64,000 nt of DNA from Chondrus crispus (lineage: Eukaryota; Rhodophyta; Florideophyceae; Gigartinales; Gigartinaceae). The notes beneath the pieces were generated by a model. That model saw only the letters and a program-made list of their open reading frames with translations. It made no database searches and had not been told where the DNA came from. Position 1 is the first letter of the stretch, and every line of letters starts with the position of its first letter. The translations under genes were made by a program, and so were the position numbers. The stretch lies in NCBI RefSeq assembly GCF_000350225.1, contig NW_005178943.1, forward strand, positions 103,301 through 167,300, given 5' to 3'. This document shows positions 1-10,038 of the stretch, piece after piece.

Positions 1-1557
1 CGCAGATGGAGGCTGCTGCGCATCTAAACCCTCTGGCAGCTGTCATCCTCCGACCCCTCCTCTTGCGCATCAATGGCAAATTGCTGCTCGAAGACATTTG
101 ATCAAGTAGCTGCAGAAGTTGCTCATCCGTGTCAGCATCGCCGCCGGCAATCTCCATCTTTTGCTTCTTCGTAGGCGGCTCCGCCTCTTCCGTTTCGTGG
201 TCTTTGCCGATTTTTATTATATCGCAGCCATCACGAATTGCGCTCCTTGCTCCTTCACCGCTGCCTGGCTCAACATTTGCATCGATTTCGCTCGCATTTA
301 TCATGTCGTCATGACCAGCGTGGCTCTCTTGTTCAGAAACGGATCCTAAATGGGATGAGACCTCGGCTTTGTCAGGTCCTTCGTCGGAGGAAGACTCCGG
401 CAACGTGTTTTTGCGACGCTGGAGATGTTTCTTTGCTCCTTGCACCATCTTACGTTTCTCTAGAAGCTGCAAAAGCAGCGGTGCGGATGCGTCAATACAG
501 TCGAAGTCAATGTCCGTCATTACAGCAGGAGATCCGAGTTCAAGCGCAGCAATCCCGGCTGTACCTGTTCCGCACATGCAGTCGTACCAGAGCCCGCCGG
601 GCTTGCAGTACGCAAGACCCAAGTCTTTCAGGAGGTCTATCGACTTCTGCTCAGGACGAATTTGCTTACGGCGCCGCGAGCCGCGCGGCGCACGGAGCCC
701 AGAGGTCTGAGTGCTGTAGACGTCGTCCGTATCGAGGTATCCCTCAAAATAGGAGTTCCACAGGAACTTACCCGAAAAGGGACGGACATGGTCGATAATA
801 TTCACTGTTCGAGCTCGCGTCGTATGTTTAAGATGTGAATAGGGCTGGTCCAAATGCGTAAATCGATCGATGCTTTTGTAGAGCACAAGAACCAGTTCCT
901 GTCCGTTATCCGGTCTCATCATCTTCCCAGGCGCTCGTCGCCGAAGCACTACTTCCCTTTCGATGGTAATTGGTATTATGTTGAAGTAAACCGGACAACT
1001 GGAGCCCATGTTCTGTAGCGTTGTCACAATTAGGACATAGGTCTGCCATGAACAGAAAAGCAGTATATTCCCACGCGTTGCATAGGCCTCTGCTGCATGA
1101 GTTACGACTCGCTTCACATCTTCCGCCCTAATAAAGTCTCTAGTGCCCTTTGATACGCCAATATTATAGGGTAGATCGATAATGACGAGCATTGCTCTGC
1201 CTCGAACATGATCTCCAAAGTACGATTTTGATGAGAATAATTCGAACGACTCGCGGAACATTTCGATATTCATGCAAGAGAGCTTTTCTCTTGCTACAGC
1301 GGATGCTTCGATGTTGAGCACCTGCTTCCCTTTCGGTAGGGGCATCTGTAGAGCCGTGGGTGAGCCTGGAGTGTTTGGATCATTGGGTAATCCCGGCGTA
1401 TGTGGAGCACACTGAACATCGTAATCAGAAAGGAGGCCTTCCCCATCAGATAATTCTGGCTGAACCGGTGCAGGACCACCGGTTTCGCTGTCGCCCATTT
1501 CATTTTTTTCTGCTACCCCGTTTCGAGACACCTGAGCGACGTTACTCCTTCCCTCAG
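1..1557 (-). pseudogene. Beta-class (N4/N6) DNA methyltransferase domain, 3' part runs off the window
   Basis: This is my own minus-strand translation; the frame is open from 1557 to the window edge and is the same frame as the two ORFs upstream (1558-2400, 2401-2799). Visible are a motif-IV-like IDLPYNIG (about 1175-1152), a strand and Trp segment NILLFCSWQTYVL, then EQKSIDLLKDLG and the SAM-binding motif I DCMCGTGTAGIAALELG followed by MTDIDFD. The order motif IV before motif I is that of the permuted N4-cytosine/N6-adenine methyltransferases (PF01555 type), which transfer methyl groups from SAM to DNA bases. The catalytic motif reads DLPY rather than DPPY. An acidic, low-complexity tail with a KKQK stretch follows. 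It is separated from its N-terminal part by a TAG at 1558-1560, so it is a decayed gene unless the stop is read through. Family assignment is fairly sure; base specificity cannot be read. Confidence 0.7.
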
Positions 1558-2400
1558 CTACGCGGCATCTTGTCGCGCTGTCCTCCCCCCCGCCCGTGCC
1601 GCCTGCAGGAGTGCGGGCGGGATCATGTGGGAGGTGTCAGCAGCTGTTCCCTGGTCTGAAATCTGCTCTGCAATCAATTTGTCTGCCGCGCCAGTGTTCA
1701 CCATATGCAGCAGCTCGCGACGAAATTCACCCGTCGGGGTTTTCTCTGGTACTGTACAGTTCTCGTCCACTGCCTCGAGGCCAGCATCATCGTTCACGTA
1801 GACATTGTAGCCCAGATAGCCGAGTAGCGGAGAAATATGCGTAGACGTTACGGTCATGGCAAAGCTAGCAGCATCCACCTGTGATTTTGTCACCGCCCCG
1901 GTATCTTTCTTGAGAAATTTCACGCGCGTAATCAATCTCTTTTGTTGTAGGCTAGTCAGCTTGTGAATCCCAGTTGCCTTCGTGTTTGAAGACGTCCAGA
2001 GATTTTCGTATCCGATCTCCGTCATCACGCTCTGCATGAGGTGGAGCGCCGGCCAATGAAACTTCCGTGCAATCTGTAGGCGTTGCCGAAATGTGTTCTC
2101 AGATTCAAATCCCTGAGCGGGAGAGGAGGCAAACTTGGAATTGTCCGAAACGCGGGCATAGGCTGCTGCATCCTTTCTGCGGCCATTACTGGCAAGAGAA
2201 TGATACATGTCCATGGCCCGTCGCACGAGGTGTAACTCTCCATCTACAGCCCTGACTTGGTCGAGAAGGTGCTTCCCAGCCACAAGCATATCCGCGTAGG
2301 TGAGCTTCACGCGATTGGATGACGCGGCATTAAGCATCGTGCCCAGCATAACCATGGAATGCCTGCTGCACGTTCGGAGCAGTCGGGCTTGTGGCCGCAT
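1558..2400 (-). CDS. Middle segment of the ParB-methyltransferase frame, no recognised domain
   Basis: 280 codons that start with an ATG directly after the TAG ending the ParB-like ORF (TAG-ATG at 2403-2398) and end in a TAG, after which the same frame continues into the methyltransferase. The sequence is mostly helical and charged (for example HLVRRAMDMYHSLASNG and LTSLQQKRLITRVKFLKK). No domain is recognised. The simplest reading is a linker or DNA-binding middle region of one long protein of about 930 codons, broken by two amber codons that could both derive from CAG. An alternative is three separately started polypeptides. Nothing in the sequence decides between them. Confidence 0.45.
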   Translation of the reverse strand: MRPQARLLRTCSRHSMVMLGTMLNAASSNRVKLTYADMLVAGKHLLDQVRAVDGELHLVRRAMDMYHSLASNGRRKDAAAYARVSDNSKFASSPAQGFESENTFRQRLQIARKFHWPALHLMQSVMTEIGYENLWTSSNTKATGIHKLTSLQQKRLITRVKFLKKDTGAVTKSQVDAASFAMTVTSTHISPLLGYLGYNVYVNDDAGLEAVDENCTVPEKTPTGEFRRELLHMVNTGAADKLIAEQISDQGTAADTSHMIPPALLQAARAGGRTARQDAA

Positions 2401-2799
2401 CTACTTGAAGTCCTTGCGATCTTGTGGAGTGGGAGCCTCCTCTGCCAGCGTAACCAGGGCTTCGAGCAACGCGGCGCCATCGCACACACCATACCACACA
2501 TTCCCCGTCTTTTCCCCCTCTTGGATTGCGCGCTCGGCGGTTGGGTCGTCAACAGCCTTGCCGGCTTGAACGAGATCCGACGGCAGCGCCTTGTACACAG
2601 TCAGGGCCGCGGAAGCTGACACAAAAGACAGAGTTGAGATGCTGTGGGCGAGCGCACGTACACGAGATTTAGAGACAGCGCGAATGCGCGCACCGGGCAC
2701 ACACCTCGCCGGGTCAACGTGCACGAAGCCGTCAAAAATGTCGGCGAAAGACATTGCGCTCTCGGCCTCATGACCATCACCGGCCGGCGGGCTTTCCAT
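2401..2799 (-). CDS. ParB/Srx-like N-terminal domain ORF
   Basis: 132 codons from ATG at 2799; the frame is open upstream to a TGA at 2998-3000 without another ATG. It carries the layout of a ParB-like nuclease/CTPase fold: an HVDPARCVPGARIR strand, SKSRVRALAHSIS helix (compare the 'l..SI...G' element) and YGVCDGAALLEALVTLAEE, corresponding to 'y.vidGhhRl.Al..l'. The Arg of the usual GHR box is absent (DGAAL). ParB-like domains linked to DNA methylases are known from phages and mobile elements, where the ParB part is thought to help bind or modify DNA. Here both lie in one frame, interrupted by TAG. The lack of the box residue suggests it lost or never had catalysis. ParB assignment is moderate; it rests on pattern only. 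Confidence 0.5.
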   Translation of the reverse strand: MESPPAGDGHEAESAMSFADIFDGFVHVDPARCVPGARIRAVSKSRVRALAHSISTLSFVSASAALTVYKALPSDLVQAGKAVDDPTAERAIQEGEKTGNVWYGVCDGAALLEALVTLAEEAPTPQDRKDFK

Positions 2800-2936
2800 T
2801 TCGCCGACTTCGAGCAGATGTGCGATAAATCTAGCAAATTGCTTCTGATCGTAGTCCTCTGCAAGCGAGCTGCTGCGCGATGCGTCCTCACTCGATGTTG
2901 TAAAGGATCCAGTGCCATCAGCACAGTGAGATGACT

Positions 2937-2990
2937 CGGCTAGGCTGGGTTGGCCTGCCTCATGCGAAGCAGGCCAGCACAGCCTAGCCG
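2937..2990. repeat. 25-bp inverted repeat with 4-nt loop
   Basis: Left arm 2937-2961 and right arm 2966-2990 pair at 22 of 25 positions; both start CGGCTAGGCTG read inward. It lies just upstream of the ParB-like ORF, close to the in-frame stop that bounds the reading frame, and could be an element end or a regulatory hairpin. Confidence 0.8.
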
Positions 2991-2997
2991 ACGCTGA

Positions 2998-4245
2998 TCA
3001 CCACGTGACCGTCGCCACGTAGAGAAGTTGACGTGTTCATCAGCTCATATCCCTATCCCCATAACACTGTCAGCAAAGAACGAATAAACGATACTCGGTG
3101 TTTGGAAGAGGCAAAAATATTAGCCAAGGCAAAGAATATCGACATTTCGGGATATCATACCCTTACTTACAGCGATCTGAGAGTTATGACAGTGTTTTTT
3201 TCCGAAGTTTTACGATTTCCTTCTGCCAACAAATATATTTGGACCTCTTATGACCTGAATAAACATTATCGGGTGCTTGCTGACATTGGGTTCAGTCTTC
3301 GTCAATCGAAACAACGGCAGCGTGGATTCCGAGCGAAGAAATGTAAACAGTGGACAGGATTCGGCTCATGCGTCTGGGAGGGATCCTCGCGAGCCAAAAA
3401 ATGTGAAAGTTGAGTTCGAGAAAGTTGGAGTGGAGCATTGTACACAAAACACTGGGAGCCATATATTTATCTTTCACCCTTCCCCCTTCCTAGCCCCTCT
3501 TTGCTTTTGATATTCAATTTCCAAGCCTTCCGTCTCCGTCTCCGCACTTGGTGCGTTACCGCCGCTATCGTCATTCCCTGGTCGCCTTCTAATGCGTGAT
3601 TTGCCCGTGACGGCGTCCCCGAGCACCCACACATTCGCTTGAGCTTGGCGACCAGTTTTCCGCCTCGCCTTCCTCCATTCTGCGCCGCGATCCTGACGTG
3701 CGTTGCTGCACTTGATCGATCTCCCGACATCTCCGTTTGAATATGAGGACTGATATGGCCTACCTAAGCAGGATTCCAAGTATTATTCATAGGGGTATTT
3801 GTTCGTTCCCTCTCACGGGAAGTTTGTATGCGATTGCTGGGGATATACAACATCTCTGTCACCCGCTTATAGTTTGCCGTGGACTGACAGATGTTGACGC
3901 ATGGAGACAGTTCAAGCAGGACTAATGTGCTGAGCGAGGTGTGCATATAACAACAACATGGAACTGGATTTGAAGATAACAACATGAAATCTCCCTTTTT
4001 ATTTCTCTCCAACTCATAGTCAACTTCGGAGCTCCGGGCACCACTTTCGTCATAGAAATCCGTCTCTTCCTCCCACAAACCGTTGTAACCATCATCCGCA
4101 AATCAAAAAACCGCCATCGACGGCGTTATAACGCCGTGTGCAGAGTCTGAATATTCATAAACTGCACTAAATCTCCGCGAAAGCCTTGGTCCGTCATTTT
4201 TAATCCATGAGCGCGATGCCGAATACTTTCTATCCTCGCTTGCTG
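2998..4245. other. Intergenic, no supported gene
   Basis: AT-richer stretch. A 126-codon plus-strand ORF at 3033-3413 (starting MFISSYPYPH) and several shorter ORFs near 3470-4080 have no recognisable domain, and their composition does not set them apart from chance ORFs. I see no RNA gene here. Confidence 0.5.
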
Positions 4246-4247
4246 AT

Positions 4248-4445
4248 CTAGCCACCAGCATCTCGAGATTCACACGTGACTAACGTCCTCGATATTTCTT
4301 TTTGTACTTTCACTGGGAGCTGCCCGCTCCGGAGAAGCTTAGGAAATTTGCAGAGAACGGAATCGACATAGATTTCGTCAGCATCGCCAACCGCAGGGCG
4401 AAATTTAGCTGTCAGCTCTGCGACTCCATTTTCGGGTTCCATCCA
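4248..4445 (-). pseudogene. In-frame C-terminal continuation of the DUF7869 gene after a TAA
   Basis: Same frame as the 707-codon ORF, directly after its TAA; 65 codons follow to the next stop. The segment (DEIYVDSVLCKFPKLL, GQLPVKVQKEISRTL) looks like the natural end of the small chromatin-binding-like module cut by the stop. It is either lost from the present protein or reached by readthrough. Confidence 0.45.
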
Positions 4446-6569
4446 TTAGACCCACAACACCGCGATGCGTTGCTCTTGCCCAGGAACAGGATTGGTCTTT
4501 TTCCGCTTCACTATCGCTCCAATCCAGAATCTCCCAAACTTGAGCTGGGTGACGTGCGGTCGGACCACAACAAGATCTCCCACATTGTACTCCACGCCCG
4601 CGATCGGTATCTCATCCATGTCGAAGTCAGGCTCCTCATCTTCAGAGCCTGGCAAGAGCGACTCTCCGCATCGCCCATCAGGCAGCCGTTCTCTCATGTA
4701 TACCGCATCGCGTGTGTAATGCCCGTTCATCTCTGGACAATTGCTTAGGTTCCAAGGGCATGGAACTTCGCCACCAAGTGTCAGTCTTGCGATGAGAGTT
4801 CTAAGAGCTTCCATGCTCGCCTGGGAACCGATCCGACGTTCAACTGCCTGAATGCGTCGCGTCATCCTGTGCGCGTCTTCTGTAGTGCTCTTCTTGCGTA
4901 CAAGAGGAGGAATTGTCATTTTTCGTAGGTCCAAACTTAAGCCTGGGCGCAGAAACCCCCCCGGCAGCCCAGAAGACAGTAGAGACACGGAACTCTGCGA
5001 AATTGGCCAAAGCTTGACCTCACACGTAGAGGCACCTGCTGCGTCAACTGTGAATGAGAACTTGTGGTACACAGTAAATCCACTGAGCTCTGAGGACGGT
5101 CGAAGAAGCCTATTAACCTCGAACAGAGCTTTCGTGTTGATAGTTGAGTCAATATGTGATATGATCGGCTGCGGAGTGAAGCTCTCCCCAAGCGCGGCAT
5201 GTAATTCAGGAATAGTGCATATGTTCTTATCACGGATGCCTGCCCCAGTCCTAGAAAATATCTGATCAATGTCCTCATGAGTGTGACCTTTAGGCAGATA
5301 ACGTGCCACTACTTTTTTGAATACTCCTCGAACGACAAGCAGCTCAAAATACCCATGAGTCAACGAGTTTTTGTTCTCGCGGGTGCAGTTGTCGAGTTGA
5401 ACAAAGAGCACGGGCGGTAATATGAGATCCAAGGCTTGTAATCGGTTACTCTCGGACGTAATAACTCTGTGAATCACCTCGACTACAAGGTTGGATCCAG
5501 TTAGATTGTAGTCCTCCGCAGTGAACAAAAATGCTCCGGCACCAGCTGACTTCCCTCCGTGGTTCAGTACACCAATGAGATGTATGGGAATACCCAGCCC
5601 AATTGAAGAAGCCTTCGATTTGCTCGCAAAATGTGGCAATGCGTACTTCACTTGATCAGCGCCGTCTACAATCAAGGAAATCGTCCTGTCAGGGCGGAGC
5701 TGCGCTTCGTCTCTTGTCGCGTAGTACATGGCACGACTTGCACGTACGAACTGGATATGCTCGGACCGTCTCCGCAGCGTATCCTCTCTTTGCTCCGCGG
5801 TCAGAGGTCCATCCAAATCTTCGTCAAACTCGACGCATGTATCACACCTAGCAAACCCGTGCAGTCGTCTCGTCTTGATCTCAGGTGCAACCTCCTTCCA
5901 GGTCCGCACGAAGTGCGTGTAACCGCATGGGAGGCGACCAAGCGCCCTCTCCTGTTCACAGTAGTCTTCCCACACCTCTATTTTGTTGCGTTGTGGGAGA
6001 TGGAAAACATCGCGCTCCGGACTGTGGTCAGCGTCTCTAGATTTCACTCCGAGAAGATACGCAGCAACAAGGGTGTGCTTGCTGCCATCCAAAGATCTTG
6101 CGCGCCTATTGGCATACGGTGAAGACGGCGCATGCGGAGTACCAAGCACACTATTAAGTAAGTCCGGCGACGCTGTTGTTACACTGCGCATGTATGAACG
6201 ACAGACTACGATCCCATGGTACTGAAAAACAGGCTTGTTCTTGCTGCTCGATCCACTATCAGAATCTCGGTCGTCAAGCGCATTTCGATCGGCCACGAGT
6301 CCGATGAGAAGTCGTTTCCGGTGAACTTGAGTTTTGCCGGCGCAAAAGGAACGACGGAGGCCCCTCGACTGCTGAAATGGAATGATCTGGCCACATCGCT
6401 GTGCGCAGCACTCCACCGGTGGTTTGTACGTCCCGGCTTCATTCGCAAGCGCATTACGCCTCATTGCAGCAGAGGACTTTGACTTGCTGATTGCATTGCG
6501 ATTGCGAGAGCTTCTTCCGCGCCGCACAGAACCGCGTTGGGACTCTGAATCAGAGCTGGAGCGTGGCAT
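4446..6569 (-). CDS. DUF7869-type protein, probable RNase-H-fold transposase-like gene
   Basis: 707 codons from ATG at 6569. The N-terminus is Ser/Arg-rich (SDSESQRGSVRRGRSS), nuclear-like. A Cys-containing segment CCAQRCGQIIPF and FARCDTCVEFDEDL may bind metal. The core shows ISLIVDGADQVKYALPHF, then LPPVLFVQLDNCTRENKN and VVARYLPKGHTHEDIDQIFS, the three acidic landmarks typical of DUF7869 proteins that are widespread in algae and invertebrates and look like an integrase/transposase fold. The C-terminus (YNVGDLVVVRP, FWIGAIVKRK) resembles an SH3/BAH-type chromatin module. The ORF ends in TAA at 4446-4448 inside this last module, and the frame continues for 66 codons, so the protein is probably truncated. 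Function as a transposase is inference from the acidic motifs and the repeat context. Confidence 0.6.
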   Translation of the reverse strand: MPRSSSDSESQRGSVRRGRSSRNRNAISKSKSSAAMRRNALANEAGTYKPPVECCAQRCGQIIPFQQSRGLRRSFCAGKTQVHRKRLLIGLVADRNALDDRDSDSGSSSKNKPVFQYHGIVVCRSYMRSVTTASPDLLNSVLGTPHAPSSPYANRRARSLDGSKHTLVAAYLLGVKSRDADHSPERDVFHLPQRNKIEVWEDYCEQERALGRLPCGYTHFVRTWKEVAPEIKTRRLHGFARCDTCVEFDEDLDGPLTAEQREDTLRRRSEHIQFVRASRAMYYATRDEAQLRPDRTISLIVDGADQVKYALPHFASKSKASSIGLGIPIHLIGVLNHGGKSAGAGAFLFTAEDYNLTGSNLVVEVIHRVITSESNRLQALDLILPPVLFVQLDNCTRENKNSLTHGYFELLVVRGVFKKVVARYLPKGHTHEDIDQIFSRTGAGIRDKNICTIPELHAALGESFTPQPIISHIDSTINTKALFEVNRLLRPSSELSGFTVYHKFSFTVDAAGASTCEVKLWPISQSSVSLLSSGLPGGFLRPGLSLDLRKMTIPPLVRKKSTTEDAHRMTRRIQAVERRIGSQASMEALRTLIARLTLGGEVPCPWNLSNCPEMNGHYTRDAVYMRERLPDGRCGESLLPGSEDEEPDFDMDEIPIAGVEYNVGDLVVVRPHVTQLKFGRFWIGAIVKRKKTNPVPGQEQRIAVLWV

Positions 6570-8497
6570 GGGAACCGACGCCGAAGTCCGAATGCGGACC
6601 GCCGTGGAATACTGCTACGACAAGTAGCAGAAGCATGCGCCCCGCGTAGTGGCTGACTAAGGTCCGGGCATACCAGGCTTTCGCGCCTAATGTCAAGACC
6701 AATCTGCAGCCTTCGCTGGAATCTATCGAGAATAAGCCCTACAGCAATGATGCCGAGAGAAGGCTGGAAAAATCTTCGGCAGGGGAGCAACGCCCTGCCG
6801 ACGCCGCCACCCCTTGCCCATGGCACGTCCCATTGGGCAATGCTCTCGCGCAGTGCAACGGCTGGCGTGCCAAGTGGTGTCGGCGGGCGAGGAGAGGCCG
6901 CTGCCCGTGCTGCACCGCGAAGGGCAGGACAGGGCGAAATGATGGAGCACATGCTGCATGTGCCGGGCGGCGGGGACGCGGTGGCGAGGGATGGGGACCG
7001 CATGACGGGGCTAGCGCAGCTCAGGAAGAAGCTCCCGCGCATGATTGAGGGCGGGAGAAAGCCCTGGCCCTGCCGCTGCACGAGCTTGTCAGAGGCAAGC
7101 TGGAACGCGAGCAGGCGTATAGGATCGCGTCGCAGAAGGTCAGCGCCAAGTGGGCGCGGGTAGTTGGCAAAAATTGCGAGAAGGAGGTGTTCAACTTTGC
7201 GAAGGGAACCGCAGAGACGGATAGGAGGAATATGAGCGCTGTCGAGGAGGGCTTCAAGATGTTTGAGGAGCGTGAGAAGGAAATCCAGATGATGCTTAGG
7301 AATGGGGGCGTGGGGAGCGATGTGCAGGTTGTGAGGAATGGGGAGAAGTTCTTCAAGATCAGCTGGAAGTCGCTGGAGTGTCCAAAGACGAGCTTCTGGA
7401 GCTCCTCCTTGGACACTCCAGCGAATTAATGATGGAAAACTCTGACGACAGTGATTGTTAAAACTCTGGGTGTGCACAGCATGCGACAGAGATGCAGCTT
7501 GATGCCAAGATAGAGGAAGTAAAGCATTCTCTGAATCAATAAGAGAACGCAAGTTCGAGATAGAAGAAGGGAAAAGGAGTGATAGGAATGAACTTCATGC
7601 ACATAGCGTCGCGCTGCGCGGCCGCCAGTTCGACGCCCGTGTCGCGCGCTGCGTACGCCACGTCCACCAGAAGCGGATCACGGCCGCCGAGTGGCACCGG
7701 GCCGGCACCCACATCGGCACGGGAAACAAGGCCGGCATCATGGGCTTGTGAGGCGTCAGCGACGTCCGCCTCGGCGACTCCCTGCACGCGTGCTGCCGGC
7801 CGCAGCGCTGCCTACGTGCACTACTGCAACCTCACCACCTTTGCGTTCGTGCCCACAAGGGACGAGGTGTACAGTTGCGCGGCAGACAGTGTCGTGCATT
7901 GGCTCGCGCTGGAGCTGGTCGCGATCGCCGCACAGCAGGAGAAGCGGAACGAGGGCGTCAGAGGTGGGGAGGAGGTGCTCAAAATGAACTCAGAGGGATG
8001 GCATGGGCAGCGCAATTCTAAGATGGCGTACAGCTTGGCGGGCGACGGAAACGGGTTGTACATCGGTGATGGTGCCGGCTAATTGTGGCCCGTGGACTCG
8101 CAGGAGGCCGGCAAAAAGGGGGTGTGCTGGCGGTTGCATAGAGGCAAGGTGACGTGCGCGGGAGTCAACGTCGCGGGGGGAATCTGATGGCAACGGCGAA
8201 CAATGACCGGCCGGTGTGTGGGAGGCGTGGCGGATTGAGTGAGGCTCCGAGCTGGGGTGGTACTCTTCGTCACGGACTCCAAGTGCAAGTTCCTGAGCTT
8301 GAGACCAACGAATATATAAAATATTTATCGGGTACCGTGATGGCGTGACAGTCACGGGGAGGGCTACAAGAGCACCAAGAGACCTCCCAGGGTCAAAATG
8401 CAAGCAGAAGACGCTAAGATACTTGCAGAACCCCTAAGGAGCTCCCATTACTTATTGTCTAGTGTCTTCAACGACTGCGGAATAGTTTTGTAACGTT
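6570..8497. other. GC-rich stretch without a confident gene
   Basis: Holds scattered coding-like fragments. The best is a plus-strand frame from about 7049 to 7429, rich in charged helical sequence (KLEREQAYRIASQKVSAKWA, EEGFKMFEEREKEIQMML), preceded in another frame by similar material at 6690-7163, as expected for a decayed, frameshifted gene of unknown family. A second plus-strand ORF at 7579-8082 is Ala/Ser/Arg-rich with no domain. The long minus-strand ORF at 6461-7552 is its Arg/Pro-rich shadow. Confidence 0.4.
7371..7423. repeat. 15-bp perfect inverted repeat, 23-nt loop
   Basis: CGCTGGAGTGTCCAA at 7371-7385 is exactly reverse-complementary to 7409-7423. It sits at the 3' end of the coiled-coil-like ORF fragment that stops at 7427-7429. 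Confidence 0.8.
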
Positions 8498-10002
8498 TTA
8501 GTGGGCTTGTAACATAACTAAAGAAAAGAACGATCTTTGCACTAGAAACCGATCTACCGGAAACCCCTGTTCACGATGATTTCGTCTCAATCGACGTTCT
8601 GTCTCGCGATAGCGCAACACGAGAGACCGAATTCCTGGATTGAGCTCGTCAATGAACATTGTAATTCGTTCATCGGCGTCGTGCACGTTACCGCAACGAA
8701 ACTCCGCGTCCAGCAGACGAGCGCTGTACCGTGTTTCTGATTTTTCCCCTTCTGGGGCACATCTCGAAGATCAAGTACTGCACCGCTGATGGCGTCGTTT
8801 GTCGCATAAGTGCGTAACAGGTACTGTACCGCTTCGAGCCAGTACGAAATTCCTCCATCGAAGGAGTCCATCTGCTTTGTTGCATCGAACTGCGTTCTTG
8901 CCTGCCCTTGCAGGAAATACTTCATTGCTACCAGTGCCTGGGACTCCTTCATGGAGTTGGTCTCACATTCCTCGACGAAACGGGATAGAAAACCCAAAAC
9001 CTTACTGGGGTCACTCCCGTCGAAACGGAGTTCGGGAGTGCCCCTTTGGATTGATCTAATGTGATCCTTGACTTTACAGGTTTGTCGCCCACTTCGGCGC
9101 TTGTGACGCCTTGTCAGCCTGTAACGGCGATAGTCCAGAGCGCCATCGAAGAGGCGATTTCTGGGTCGAAGCACCTTCAGTCCGGGGTGCTTCTGCCCAA
9201 GCCGGCGACCGTGCCTCCCCCCTTGCGGCGTTCGTCTGCGGCGCTCATCAGCATCCTCGCTTGAGGCTTGTTCGTCATCCGACGGGCCCGACTCACAGTC
9301 GTCAAAATCGTCAGAGGACGGAGGGGATGGATTCCAATCAGGATCAAAGCGATCCTTCTTGCTCTTCCGCGATTGTCGCGATTCTCGAGATCTCCTCGAT
9401 TGCTCGCCAATGTGGCGTTCGAAATCTTGAGCTCCTCCTCTCGGAGTATTTTTTCTGGCAACTCGGGGTTCATCTTGTTCCTGGAGGTCGGCCTCGTCAC
9501 CTCCACCGTGGAGTTGCTCCTCGACCGACTCCAGTCTTCTGACCATCAGAGCCAGTGCATCGCGGGTAGTTATTGTGACTGACCCGTCGATAGCGTCCGG
9601 AATCTGGAGATCTTCCAGAACGGAGTTAACGTCGCCACGTAGAAGGCGCAGCTCAGCGTCTCCGCGGTCATGACGCGCTTCCATCGCGGAGATTTTAGCA
9701 CGCAGAACCGTGAGAGTATCTTCAATATGAAGTATACGTTCGCGAACGAGAGCGACCACTGTAGCCTCGACGTCGGCTATCTTTCCAACGTCTGGGGTAC
9801 GCGCCCCGCTGCTCGCGCCGGGCTTCTCCATTATCGGAGTTGGTTGGTCCTGATCTGGCCGTGCATCCACAGCCATCGCTGGGAGCGGATCGGTAGTTCT
9901 TGGGGTATCTCCCCCCTCTTGGCGCGGCGTTCGATCGCTCCGCGTACTGCTCGCGGCTCGAGTCTTGACGCCAGGAAGGCGGGGTTTTCGTGAATTGTTC
10001 AT
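8498..10002 (-). pseudogene. LTR-retrotransposon gag remnant, frameshifted
   Basis: Starts at the ATG at 10002 (MNNSRKPRLPG). The first part is acidic and Ser/Arg-rich with a coiled-coil segment (ILHIEDTLTVLRAKISAMEA, ALMVRRLESVEEQL). The conserved gag core is PELRFDGSDPSKVLGFLSRF and VAMKYFLQGQARTQFDA, the 'f.G......W......f' capsid-type pattern of Ty3-type elements. Near 8743 the gag continues in another frame (RYSARLLDAEFRCGNV, then ERITMFIDELNPGIRSLVL to about 8498), so one frameshift breaks it. No protease, reverse transcriptase or integrase follows, so the element is truncated. It would encode the structural capsid protein that packages element RNA. Confidence 0.7.
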
Positions 10003-10038
10003 CGTGTGTCCACTCCTTCTAGGTCGGGAGACCAAAAT

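Noticed and set aside
1558-2403. UAG reassigned as a sense codon
   Set aside because: The LAMMER kinase at 62237 ends with TAG in the expected place, and other genes end normally, so the TAG codons in the transposons are more simply nonsense mutations.
1-2997. Bacterial contamination as source of the ParB-methyltransferase
   Set aside because: It is joined without a gap to eukaryotic transposons, has no operon neighbours and carries nonsense codons like the other repeats; not strictly excluded.
6461-7552. 363-codon minus-strand ORF
   Set aside because: Arg/Pro/Ser-rich with no domain, overlaps the start of the DUF7869 gene and is the shadow of GC-rich plus-strand fragments.
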